Shown: one piece after another, positions 6,181 through 13,617 of the stretch
Position numbering within the stretch: the first letter of the stretch is position 1
Layout: the number at the start of each line of letters is the position of its first letter
Source of the DNA: Savagea sp.
GTDB taxonomy: Bacteria; Bacillota; Bacilli; Bacillales_A; Planococcaceae
Direction: 5' to 3'
Assembly: GCA_030152265.1 (NCBI GenBank)
Contig: JASLHQ010000122.1
Coordinates: forward strand, 1 to 16,717
Length of the DNA: 16,717 nt
The notes under the pieces: model-generated
The model's input: the letters and a program-made list of their open reading frames with translations, nothing else
The model's database searches: none
Told to the model about the DNA's origin: nothing
Translations under genes and position numbers: made by a program

Positions 6181-8252
6181 ATAAAAAAAGATGGTTTTCA
6201 TTAGCAGCAATTTGGCTCGTAGCGACGATGATTTTAAGTGTCGTCGCTCCTGGAGCTAAAGAATTTACATTACCGAACAAAAACGGTGGATTACCAGAAG
6301 ATCGTTTATCCGTTGAAGCGGAACAACTCGTAAAAGAATACTTCCCGAACGATGAGGGAATGCCACTCTTTGGCGTGTTGTACAAAGAAGAAGGTTTGAC
6401 AGAAGAACAAATTGCCGAATTTGGAGAAGCACTTCTTAAAGTAGGGGAAAATCCTTTATTGGAAGATGCGACGATTACGAATTTGGATGAGTTAAGTGAA
6501 TCGATTAAAAAGCGTCTCATTTCAGAAGATGGAACGACATTTTTCACATCGATTACATTACCAGCAGGTGATAATGACAAAGTTCACCAACAAGTAACAT
6601 TGATAGCTAAAGAGTTATCAGAATATTCAGAAAAAGAAGACGTTGAATTAAGCTGGACAGGCCCAGCAGCGATTGCCTCAGATGCGATCACGTTATTTAG
6701 TGAGGCGAACGTCGTCTTATTACTTGCGACAGTCGGGTTAATTTTCGTCTTATTGTTACTCATTTACCGTGCCCCTTTATTGACGCTTATTCCGTTAATC
6801 GGAGCGGGAATCGTCTACGTTGTTGTCGATAAAATTATCGGCTTATCAGCAAAAGCGGAATGGTTTGTGACAGAGAGTCAAGCGTTATCGATTATGACAA
6901 TCTTATTGTTTGCGGTCGTTACTGACTATTCACTTTTAATTTTCTCGCGTTTCCGTGAAGAGTTACGCCGTCATGAATCGGTGAACGATGCGATGCGCGA
7001 AGCGATGAAACATGTGCGAGAACCTATTTTCTTCAGTGGAAGTACGATTGTACTCGGAATGGCAACATTGTTCTTCTCTCTTTACGAGCCGTACCGCAAC
7101 TTCGCTCCTGTCTTTGCGATTGCAGCGGCTGTCATGTTAATTGCGGGGCTTACTTTACTTCCAGCATTGTTCGCGATTTTCGGTCGCGTTGCCTTTTGGC
7201 CATTCATTCCGAAATATGGAGAGCTGGTGAAAGAGAAACGCACAATTTGGCGTAAAGTAGCGGATGTTGTCACCGCAAAACCTTTAACATTTTTAATTCC
7301 AGTCGTTCTCGTATTAGGCGTCGGCGCTTGGAATATGACAAACATGAAAACGTCATTTGATTTAATTGAATCATTCCCAGAAGATCTATCTTCTCGCGTC
7401 GGATATGAGCGATTAGGCGAAGGATTTTCGAAAGGAAGTCTCGCTCCAGGAACACTGCTCATGATTCGTGATGAAGATTGGACAGAAGATACATTGAAAG
7501 AAAAAATGGAACAATTGAATGAATTAGAAGGTGTACAATCCGTTCGTCCGACGGGTCATCCGTTAGCGGAAGATCATTTCAATGTGGCGAAATTAGCGAT
7601 TACATTCGACGGTAATCCGTACGGTCATGAAGCGATGGATACGGTCGAAATGTTAAGAGACATGTCTGAAGAAGGCGATGAATTGTATATCGCCGGAGAG
7701 ACAGCGAAAAACGTCGATATTCGCGATATTAACGAGCGAGATACGTGGCTCGTCGTCGGCTTAATGACAGCGCTCATTGCGATTATGCTCGGTTTCCAAA
7801 CGAAATCAGTCATCGCACCGATTTATATGGTCGGTTCTATTTTATTATCGTACGCTGCGACATTCGGATTTTCATTATGGATGTTCGATCTCGTACTCGA
7901 TCAACAAACGATCGGTTATCGAATTCCGATGTACACATTCGTCTTCCTCGTGGCGCTCGGTGTCGACTACTCGATCATGTTAATTGCACGAATTCGAGAA
8001 GAGTTGAAACATCATGAGCTAGAAGAAGCGATTCGAATCGGAGTAGAACGAACAGGTGGTGTCATAAGTTCTGCAGGGTTAATTTTAGCTGCGACATTCC
8101 TCGTCTTAACGACGATGCCGGTCAATGAATTAAAATTGTTCGGTATGATGATGGCACTCGGTATTTTGCTCGACACATTCGTCGTGCGTCCGATCGTCAT
8201 CCCAGCAGTCGTCAAATTACTCGGCAAATGGAGCTTCTGGCCGAACCGTTAA
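6177..8252 (+). CDS. MMPL/RND family transporter (YdfJ-like)
   Basis: The 691-residue protein has the two-fold MMPL layout: TM1 (about 6-24), a first extracytoplasmic domain (25-175), TM2-6 (about 176-340), a cytoplasmic link with TM7 (about 370-385), a second extracytoplasmic domain (386-520) and TM8-12 (about 523-682). The proton-relay Asp-Tyr pairs of MMPL proteins are present in both halves: D250-Y251 (VVTDYSLLIFSRFREEL) and D597-Y598 (GVDYSIMLIARIREEL). It is probably a proton-driven exporter of a hydrophobic substrate. B. subtilis YdfJ is a comparable protein, also controlled by a two-component system. Here it follows HssRS-like genes and is coupled to a COX1-like protein, so a heme- or quinone-related substrate is a fair guess but unproven. 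A strong terminator follows. Confidence 0.92.
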   Translation: MNKKRWFSLAAIWLVATMILSVVAPGAKEFTLPNKNGGLPEDRLSVEAEQLVKEYFPNDEGMPLFGVLYKEEGLTEEQIAEFGEALLKVGENPLLEDATITNLDELSESIKKRLISEDGTTFFTSITLPAGDNDKVHQQVTLIAKELSEYSEKEDVELSWTGPAAIASDAITLFSEANVVLLLATVGLIFVLLLLIYRAPLLTLIPLIGAGIVYVVVDKIIGLSAKAEWFVTESQALSIMTILLFAVVTDYSLLIFSRFREELRRHESVNDAMREAMKHVREPIFFSGSTIVLGMATLFFSLYEPYRNFAPVFAIAAAVMLIAGLTLLPALFAIFGRVAFWPFIPKYGELVKEKRTIWRKVADVVTAKPLTFLIPVVLVLGVGAWNMTNMKTSFDLIESFPEDLSSRVGYERLGEGFSKGSLAPGTLLMIRDEDWTEDTLKEKMEQLNELEGVQSVRPTGHPLAEDHFNVAKLAITFDGNPYGHEAMDTVEMLRDMSEEGDELYIAGETAKNVDIRDINERDTWLVVGLMTALIAIMLGFQTKSVIAPIYMVGSILLSYAATFGFSLWMFDLVLDQQTIGYRIPMYTFVFLVALGVDYSIMLIARIREELKHHELEEAIRIGVERTGGVISSAGLILAATFLVLTTMPVNELKLFGMMMALGILLDTFVVRPIVIPAVVKLLGKWSFWPNR

Positions 8253-8260
8253 ACGAACAG

Positions 8261-8296
8261 TCGACGTTTGAGAACATTCTCAAACGTCGATTTTTT
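8261..8296 (+). terminator. Terminator after the MMPL gene
   Basis: TCGACGTTTGAGA (8261-8273) pairs perfectly with TCTCAAACGTCGA (8278-8290), followed by TTTTTT (8291-8296). Its T tract touches the next gene's putative -35 box. Confidence 0.94.
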
Positions 8297-8324
8297 GATG
8301 GATTCACACATTTTAGGGTATAGT
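8295..8324 (+). promoter_or_regulatory. Putative sigma-A promoter of the UbiB-like gene
   Basis: TTGATG (8295-8300), an 18-base spacer and TATAGT (8319-8324). The -35 begins within the T tract of the preceding terminator, so stop and restart are packed together. Transcription would begin near 8331, close to the ribosome-binding site. Confidence 0.55.
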
Positions 8325-8335
8325 AAAAGAAACGT

Positions 8336-8343
8336 AAGGGAGG
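8336..8343 (+). promoter_or_regulatory. Ribosome-binding site setting the UbiB-like start
   Basis: AAGGGAGG lies 8 bases before ATG 8352. The longer frame from TTG 8268 would start inside the terminator stem and upstream of the promoter, so it was not used. Confidence 0.88.
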
Positions 8344-8351
8344 CGCATTGT

Positions 8352-10268
8352 ATGCTTTATGCCATTATTTTATTTGTACTGTTTAGCTTCATCAGTTATC
8401 GGTTAATCGGAAATTACGACGCGCGTGGGAAAGTATTAATTTCTTCAATTTTTTCACTCGTCTTTTCAAGTGCTGCATACTATACATTTCATATTAAGCG
8501 GATGCCCCCGACACAACATATTATTCAATTTGACCATTATACGTTTTTGTACTTCATTACATTAATTATCGTCTCGATGGGTTTTTCACTCATTTTAGAA
8601 ATGATGTCGGATTCAGGTCGTACGGTGCGACGAGAACGTTCGTCTAATCCATTTACCCGAGCGAAAATCTTTTTCCGTACACAATTTCGTTATTTGCATT
8701 TAATGCGTCTCGTCATGCGAAACGGATTGTTTAAAAGCCCGTTACATTTGAATGCGGAAGCACGCAATCAACATATCGGCGCATCTTTACGTAAAACATT
8801 AGAACAAGCAGGTGGTGTATTCGTTAAATTCGGTCAGTTTTTATCGACGCGCACAGATTTATTTTCACCTGTATTTATCGAAGAGATGGCGCATTTACAA
8901 GAAAATGTGCGCAGTTTGCCAGGGGAAGAAGTTCGAAAAATTATCGAAGCCCAACTGAAGCGTCCAATCGATGAAATTTTTCAAACTTTTGATGAAGAGC
9001 CTCTCGCCGCAGCGTCGATCGCTCAAGTGCACCGTGCGACATTACATACGGGTGAGCGAGTCGTCGTGAAAGTGTTGCGTCCCGAACTGAAAGAACAAAT
9101 GGAAGTGGACGTGACGATTTTAGATACGTTCGCACACTTATTAGAAAGTCGTATGCCTTGGGCGCAAAGTGTGAACATTACGAGTATCGCGGAAGGATTT
9201 ATCGACAATTTGTATGAAGAAGTCGATTTGTCGATCGAGCTTTCGAATATCGTACAAATGCGCAAAACGATGGACGATGTCGTCTACATTCCGAAAGTGT
9301 ATCCCGACTATTGCACGAGCGAAATTCTCGTCGTTGAATTTTTAGACGGCGTCAGTTTATCAAAATCGGCACAATACCCAGTGGAAAAGCGTCGACAGCT
9401 GGCGAGTGAAATTTTTGAAGAAATGCTTGCTCAAATTTTTGATCGTGGTGTTTTCCACGGAGATCCGCATCCAGGAAATATTTATATTTTAAAAGATGGG
9501 ACGCCCGCTTTTTTAGATTTTGGTTCGGTCGGTAAATTGTCAGCGATGCAAAGAAGAGGGTTTACGTGGTTATTGATTGGCATTACGCGTCAAAATCCAG
9601 AGTCTATGGCGATTGGAGTAGAGCGTCTCGTCGAAAATGGTGACCAAATTAATTTAAAAAAATTAGAACAAGCGCTCAGTCAATTTCTCGTCGTCCATTC
9701 ATTCGATGGGGACATTTTAGAAGATATGGGCACAGATTTATTTGAAATGATGGGCGATTTCGGATTGCAGTTTCATCCGAACGTCGCGATGGCGTTTCGT
9801 AGCTTAATTACGTTGCAAGGTAGCTTGCAAGAAACAGATCCGACGTTCAATCTATCTGAAGTGATGAAAACATTTTTGAAATCCCAATTGACGATGTCGA
9901 AAGGGAAAGAAGTGATCGAACAGACGATTGAAGATGAATTGTTAAATACATTACCGCGCCTCCGCGCATTTCCGAGAAGAATCGACCGTGTATTGCGCCA
10001 AGCGGAAAACGGTGATTTTACGATTCAAATGGGCATCTTTTCTCATAAAGAAAATAAGCAGTTTGCCAATGAAGTGCTCAATCTCGTCTTTTTAAGCTTT
10101 GCCGGTATTTCATTCGGGATTTTATCGTTAGGTGCGCTATTTTTAGCACAAAATGAAATACAAGAAGGATATTCCTTCTTGAACATATTCGGTTATTCTG
10201 GACTCGGGTTAAGTGTCATTATGTTAATTCGCGTCGCGATTCAAAGTATGTATCGCACGAAAAAATAA
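8352..10268 (+). CDS. AarF/UbiB/ABC1 family protein kinase-like membrane protein
   Basis: The 638-residue protein carries all ABC1 marks: KFGQ (159-162), the alanine-rich nucleotide loop AAAS (219-222), the lysine K240 in VVVKVLRP, HGDPHPGN (369-376) and DFG (389-391). UbiB proteins are atypical kinases/ATPases that help isoprenoid-quinone synthesis or lipid handling at the membrane. In a menaquinone user the exact job is unclear. Besides the usual C-terminal hydrophobic pair (about 576-600 and 610-632), it has an N-terminal region with three membrane segments (about 2-18, 27-46 and 64-83) before the ABC1 domain. It appears to be a single-gene unit, with a terminator on each side. The start was chosen by AAGGGAGG. 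Confidence 0.92.
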   Translation: MLYAIILFVLFSFISYRLIGNYDARGKVLISSIFSLVFSSAAYYTFHIKRMPPTQHIIQFDHYTFLYFITLIIVSMGFSLILEMMSDSGRTVRRERSSNPFTRAKIFFRTQFRYLHLMRLVMRNGLFKSPLHLNAEARNQHIGASLRKTLEQAGGVFVKFGQFLSTRTDLFSPVFIEEMAHLQENVRSLPGEEVRKIIEAQLKRPIDEIFQTFDEEPLAAASIAQVHRATLHTGERVVVKVLRPELKEQMEVDVTILDTFAHLLESRMPWAQSVNITSIAEGFIDNLYEEVDLSIELSNIVQMRKTMDDVVYIPKVYPDYCTSEILVVEFLDGVSLSKSAQYPVEKRRQLASEIFEEMLAQIFDRGVFHGDPHPGNIYILKDGTPAFLDFGSVGKLSAMQRRGFTWLLIGITRQNPESMAIGVERLVENGDQINLKKLEQALSQFLVVHSFDGDILEDMGTDLFEMMGDFGLQFHPNVAMAFRSLITLQGSLQETDPTFNLSEVMKTFLKSQLTMSKGKEVIEQTIEDELLNTLPRLRAFPRRIDRVLRQAENGDFTIQMGIFSHKENKQFANEVLNLVFLSFAGISFGILSLGALFLAQNEIQEGYSFLNIFGYSGLGLSVIMLIRVAIQSMYRTKK

Positions 10269-10309
10269 AACAGTTCCATTTTGGTTATGTGCCAAAATGG
10301 AACTGTTTT
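10267..10309. terminator. Bidirectional terminator between the UbiB-like gene and topB
   Basis: AAAACAGTTCCATTTTGG (10267-10284) pairs perfectly with its complement at 10292-10309, giving an 18-bp stem with a 7-base loop. The stem ends in A4/T4, so each strand has a T tract. It serves both convergent genes. Confidence 0.93.
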
Positions 10310-10312
10310 GCG

Positions 10313-12451
10313 TTACGGTTCAAACAAGAGTGAAATTTCACCGCGTTGAAATTGGAGTTTTGCATTGAATGTTTTGCCGTCATTCGATGTGAATCCTTTA
10401 ATTACATTCGTTTCTCCTTTTTCACATAAATGTTTAATATTCGTTTTCGTCAATTTCTTTTTCAAAAATGTCCCGGGAAATGTTTGTTTACATCCTTGTC
10501 GGTAATGCGTACATCCGTAAAAAGATTGTCGTTGTACGATTTTCCCTTTTTGGCATCTAGGGCATGTGGCGATCGGAATCCGGTCCCATTTCGTCGCTTT
10601 TTTCTTTCCTACGAAAGGAGCGACTGTGAAAGGCCGTCGTTGAAGTTCGTCAGGTGTCGTAGCGAGTAAGTGGTGTAAAAATTTCTCCATACTCGTTAAA
10701 AATTTTTCACTTGAACCTGTTCCAGCACCAATTTTTTTCAAATACGTTTCCCATTTTGCGGTCATGGAAGGACTCGCTAGTAAGGTCCCTTGAATCGCTT
10801 CGCAAAAAATTCTTCCTTTATCAGTTAATTGGACGATGTTTTTTTGAACGTCAATGTATCGATGAGTTTTTAAAGTTTCGATAATCGAACTGCGTGTCGC
10901 TTCTGTACCGATGCCTTCAATTTCTTTTAAAATTTCAACTTCCGCTTCGTCTTCGATATGTTTCCCACACGTTTTCATTAAAGTGATCAATTGACCTTCT
11001 GTATAAGGTTTTGGCGGTGTCGTTTTCCCTTCGTGAATCTGGATTGTCGCGCGGACTGTTTCACCTTTTTGTAAAGGCGGAAGTATATTTGCCTCGTCTT
11101 CTTTGTTGTTCGATTGTGGGAAGAGCTCTTTCCATCCGACGTCGAGCGTACGCTTTCCTTTCGACAGGAAAGGAAGACGTTTCACATCTGTCGTGACGCT
11201 CGTTTCTAAATAGATGAACGGGCGATGGAACATGCATAATGTCGTTCTTAAAATTTCTTCATAAAGCAATCGTTCTTCTCGTTTCATTTTTTCAATCGTC
11301 GTTCGAGCAGGTACGGTTTTCGTCGGGACGATCGCGTAATGTTCTTGCACTTTCGCATTGTCGACATAGCGCTTCGACGGTTTCATCGTAGCCGCTTCGA
11401 ACGGTTGCTTAAGGAGGGTTTCATAGCGCTCTTTATTTTGTTGAATGTATTGCCACTCATTCGTCGTAATGTGACGGCTATCCGTTCGTGGATAGGAAAT
11501 GTACTTTTTTTCGTAAAGCGTTTGGGCCGTCTTTAAAGTGACTGCTGGACTCATTTTCCATTTTCGGTTGGCGGTCGCTTGTAAAGTAGAGAGCGAATGA
11601 AGGAGAGGGGGGAGTTGCCGTTTTTCGCGCTCCGTATGTTTAGTAATCGTTCCTTCATCATTCGGCTGAATTGCATGTTGATGCAATAGTCGTTCTACTT
11701 CTTGGCGTGTTTTAAAGCGTCCGTCGACCTTTCCTTCATATGTTCCTTGTGCACTTTGGAACGTAGCGACGGCTTCGAAGAAAGGTTCTACTTTGAACTG
11801 TTCGATCTCTTTCATCCGTTCATAAACGAGAAAGACAGTCGGCGACTGCACGCGACCGACCGGGAACACATCTTCATAGCCACGTTGTTGCAGAAGTAAC
11901 GTATAAATACGGGAAGCGTTCATCCCGACGAGCCAGTCGCTCACTTGACGTGTGCGCGCTTCATCATACAATTTTAAATCGCGTTCATTCGTCTGCAGTT
12001 GAGTGAAGCCTCGACGAATTTCATCGACTTCTAACGAGTTGATCCACAAGCGTAAAATTTGTTTCGGCCGCGCTCCGGTTAAACGGAAAATCGAATAAAA
12101 AATATTCGACCCTTCTCGGTCAATATCGCAAGCGTTAATGATCGTATCCGCTTTTTGGAAGTGACGTTTCACCGCTTGGAATTGTGCGTTTTTTCCTTTG
12201 GCGACTTGAAACTCATAACGCGCAGGGACGATCGGTAAGCTGTCGAGCGACCATCGCCCCCATTTCGCATCGTACGCTTTCGGTTCTTTCAGTTCGACGA
12301 GATGTCCGATGCCCCAAGTAATTGTCGCCCCTTGAGGAAATGTCGAACAAGGGGCGAGCGTGATATCTGTTTTCGTTTTCGTCTGAACGGTAAAAGCTTC
12401 CGCATATGCCCGCGCTTGTGACGGTTTCTCTGCAAATATGACCGTATTCAT
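10313..12451 (-). CDS. topB: DNA topoisomerase III
   Basis: This type IA topoisomerase relaxes negative supercoils and separates linked DNA by passing a strand through a single-strand break. The 712 residues are close to the B. subtilis TopB length. The Toprim domain has E8 (FAEKPSQ) and the metal site D109/D111 (CDIDREG). The catalytic tyrosine is Y320 in YISYPRTDSR. GIGHLVELKEP (47-57) is typical of topoisomerase III. Near the C-terminus a four-cysteine zinc motif (CPRCQKGK...GC...GC) is followed by a basic DNA-binding tail ending ISLLFEP. I start at ATG 12451 because AAGGAG lies 7 bases before it. The ATG at 12475 would add eight residues without a binding site. Confidence 0.97.
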   Translation of the reverse strand: MNTVIFAEKPSQARAYAEAFTVQTKTKTDITLAPCSTFPQGATITWGIGHLVELKEPKAYDAKWGRWSLDSLPIVPARYEFQVAKGKNAQFQAVKRHFQKADTIINACDIDREGSNIFYSIFRLTGARPKQILRLWINSLEVDEIRRGFTQLQTNERDLKLYDEARTRQVSDWLVGMNASRIYTLLLQQRGYEDVFPVGRVQSPTVFLVYERMKEIEQFKVEPFFEAVATFQSAQGTYEGKVDGRFKTRQEVERLLHQHAIQPNDEGTITKHTEREKRQLPPLLHSLSTLQATANRKWKMSPAVTLKTAQTLYEKKYISYPRTDSRHITTNEWQYIQQNKERYETLLKQPFEAATMKPSKRYVDNAKVQEHYAIVPTKTVPARTTIEKMKREERLLYEEILRTTLCMFHRPFIYLETSVTTDVKRLPFLSKGKRTLDVGWKELFPQSNNKEDEANILPPLQKGETVRATIQIHEGKTTPPKPYTEGQLITLMKTCGKHIEDEAEVEILKEIEGIGTEATRSSIIETLKTHRYIDVQKNIVQLTDKGRIFCEAIQGTLLASPSMTAKWETYLKKIGAGTGSSEKFLTSMEKFLHHLLATTPDELQRRPFTVAPFVGKKKATKWDRIPIATCPRCQKGKIVQRQSFYGCTHYRQGCKQTFPGTFLKKKLTKTNIKHLCEKGETNVIKGFTSNDGKTFNAKLQFQRGEISLLFEP

Positions 12452-12458
12452 ACGCGCA

Positions 12459-12464
12459 CTCCTT
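12459..12464 (-). promoter_or_regulatory. Ribosome-binding site setting the topB start
   Basis: On the minus strand AAGGAG is 7 bases before ATG 12451, supporting the 712-residue form over the one starting at 12475. Confidence 0.88.
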
Positions 12465-12491
12465 TCTTGAAACATTTGTTCTCATACATGA

Positions 12492-12521
12492 ATTATCGCA
12501 TAGGTTGGATCATGCTTTCAA
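12492..12521 (-). promoter_or_regulatory. Putative topB promoter
   Basis: On the minus strand TTGAAA (12521-12516), an 18-base spacer and GATAAT (12497-12492) with a TGn extension form a good sigma-A promoter about 40 bases before the topB start. Confidence 0.62.
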
Positions 12522-12640
12522 CTGACATAAGAGCAAGAAAATACTCTATTTGTGTAGATGAGGATGTAGAGTGCGCAATAAAATTTTGATTTGGAAAAAA
12601 GAAACGAGTAAAAGTTGGAGTTTAAAAGATGCAGTACATA

Positions 12641-12666
12641 TTTCGTTTATATACAATGAAACGAAA
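12641..12666. repeat. Dyad upstream of the sortase gene
   Basis: TTTCGTTT (12641-12648) is inverted perfectly as AAACGAAA (12659-12666) around a 10-base AT-rich spacer containing TATACAAT. No T tract follows, so it is not a terminator. It could be an operator around a -10-like sequence. In the rest of the divergent topB-sortase gap (12522-12734) I found no clear sigma-A promoter for the sortase, only AT-rich sequence and a tandem TACGAT at 12687-12699 (approximate). Confidence 0.35.
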
Positions 12667-12734
12667 AGGCTATCAAATATAAAATACGATGTACGATATA
12701 AAGATGAGAGCATAAGGAAAGAGGAGATAAAAAG

Positions 12735-13325
12735 ATGAAGAGATGGATAGGGATTATTATTATTTTTGTAGGGATTGGATTAATCGCTTATCCTTTTTAT
12801 ATGGAGTATGAGCAAAATAAAGAGGTGCGTGCTTTAGAGGAAGCGATGGAGCTGATCATGTCTGCGGAAGAAGGAGAAGATATCGATTTAAGTGAAATTG
12901 ACAATTTACCGTTTACAGAAGAAGAGATTCGAAATGTCATGGAGTTAGAAATTCCTTATTTAAACATTCGTCATAAAGTGCTGGATACGACGACAACACA
13001 TAACTTAAACGTCGCTCTTACACAAATTAAAGAAAACCAAACACCAGGAGAAGGGAACTTTACAATAGCAGGTCATCGTGGATATCGTGATGGACGTCAT
13101 TTTAGTAATTTAGCAGAAGTTCCGATTGGAGAAGAAGTGTATTTGCATGTAGGTTCTACAAAATATATTTATCAAATTACTGATCGTGATGTCATTGAAG
13201 CGACAGATGTACACGTTTTAGATGATCGTGAAGGTATTGACGAATTGACGATGATTACGTGTACAATTTCTGGAAAGCAACGTGTCGCAGTACGAGCGAA
13301 GTTGTTAGATATCGTAGCGATGTAA
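12735..13325 (+). CDS. Class A-like sortase
   Basis: Sortases are membrane-anchored cysteine transpeptidases that join LPXTG-type surface proteins to the cell wall. The 196-residue protein has an N-terminal signal anchor (about 4-22), an acidic stalk (about 26-70) and a sortase domain (about 72-190). Catalytic residues are H114 (FTIAGHRGY), C176 (LTMITC) and R183 (KQRVAVRAKL). The ATDVHVLDD and LTMITC blocks resemble SrtA (class A) more than the class B or C forms. GAGGAG lies 7 bases before the ATG. No LPXTG substrate is encoded nearby, so it may be the housekeeping enzyme acting on proteins encoded elsewhere. Subclass D was considered and cannot be fully excluded. Confidence 0.9.
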   Translation: MKRWIGIIIIFVGIGLIAYPFYMEYEQNKEVRALEEAMELIMSAEEGEDIDLSEIDNLPFTEEEIRNVMELEIPYLNIRHKVLDTTTTHNLNVALTQIKENQTPGEGNFTIAGHRGYRDGRHFSNLAEVPIGEEVYLHVGSTKYIYQITDRDVIEATDVHVLDDREGIDELTMITCTISGKQRVAVRAKLLDIVAM

Positions 13326-13334
13326 TAGACAGGA

Positions 13335-13363
13335 TTGTGAAATTCTCAAAAATTTGGTATAGT
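13335..13363 (+). promoter_or_regulatory. Promoter of the T-box/proS unit
   Basis: TTGTGA (13335-13340), a 17-base spacer and TATAGT (13358-13363). It lies just after the sortase stop; transcription would begin near 13370. Confidence 0.72.
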
Positions 13364-13369
13364 AACGTT

Positions 13370-13594
13370 GATATAAGAGTCATTGAAGCGACTAAGTAAG
13401 GATTGAAATGAACAGAGAGTGACGCATTGCTGAGAGCGTTATACATCCCTCATCCTGAACCCTATCGACGGAGACTGTACGTCTTGCCAACGTTATGAGG
13501 CAACCTGAGGGCTAGATCATTAGCTAAATCAAGGTGGTACCACGTCTACAATGCATAGACGTCCTTAACTTCAAGGGCGGACTGTGCTTTTTTT
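13370..13594 (+). promoter_or_regulatory. T-box riboswitch leader, proline-specific
   Basis: AAGGTGGTACCACG (13531-13544) is the T-box. Its TGGT (13535-13538) can pair with the ACCA end of uncharged tRNA-Pro. Stem I lies upstream, with AGAGAGTGACG and GCTGAGAGCG blocks. The likely specifier is CCT at 13461-13463 (GAACCCTATC), followed by A as usual; the overlapping CCC is also a proline codon. The leader ends in an intrinsic terminator just before proS. When tRNA-Pro is uncharged it would stabilise the antiterminator and switch on proS. Stem II was not resolved. The start of the RNA is inferred from the promoter. Confidence 0.92.
13553..13594 (+). terminator. Regulated terminator of the T-box
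   Basis: CGTCCTT (13560-13566) pairs with AAGGGCG (13573-13579) with one G-U pair. An outer helix GCATA/TGTGC (13553-13557 with 13583-13587) closes the stem right before TTTTTTT (13588-13594). A competing small hairpin ACGTCTA/TAGACGT (13542-13548 with 13556-13562) may belong to the alternative fold. Confidence 0.8.
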
Positions 13595-13617
13595 AATGAA
13601 GAGGAGGATTTTTAATC

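Noticed and set aside
6143..6580. 145-codon minus-strand frame opposite the MMPL start
   Set aside because: It is antisense to a clear coding region with family motifs, with no promoter or binding site seen.
8268..8351. TTG start extending the UbiB-like protein by 28 residues
   Set aside because: It lies inside the terminator stem of the previous gene and upstream of the promoter; AAGGGAGG serves ATG 8352.
12452..12475. ATG at 12475 as the topB start (MFQERSAR extension)
   Set aside because: No binding site precedes it, and its codons contain the AAGGAG that serves ATG 12451.
12213..12485. Minus-strand frame of 90 codons at the topB start
   Set aside because: It is a shifted frame within topB, whose Toprim motifs fix the real frame.
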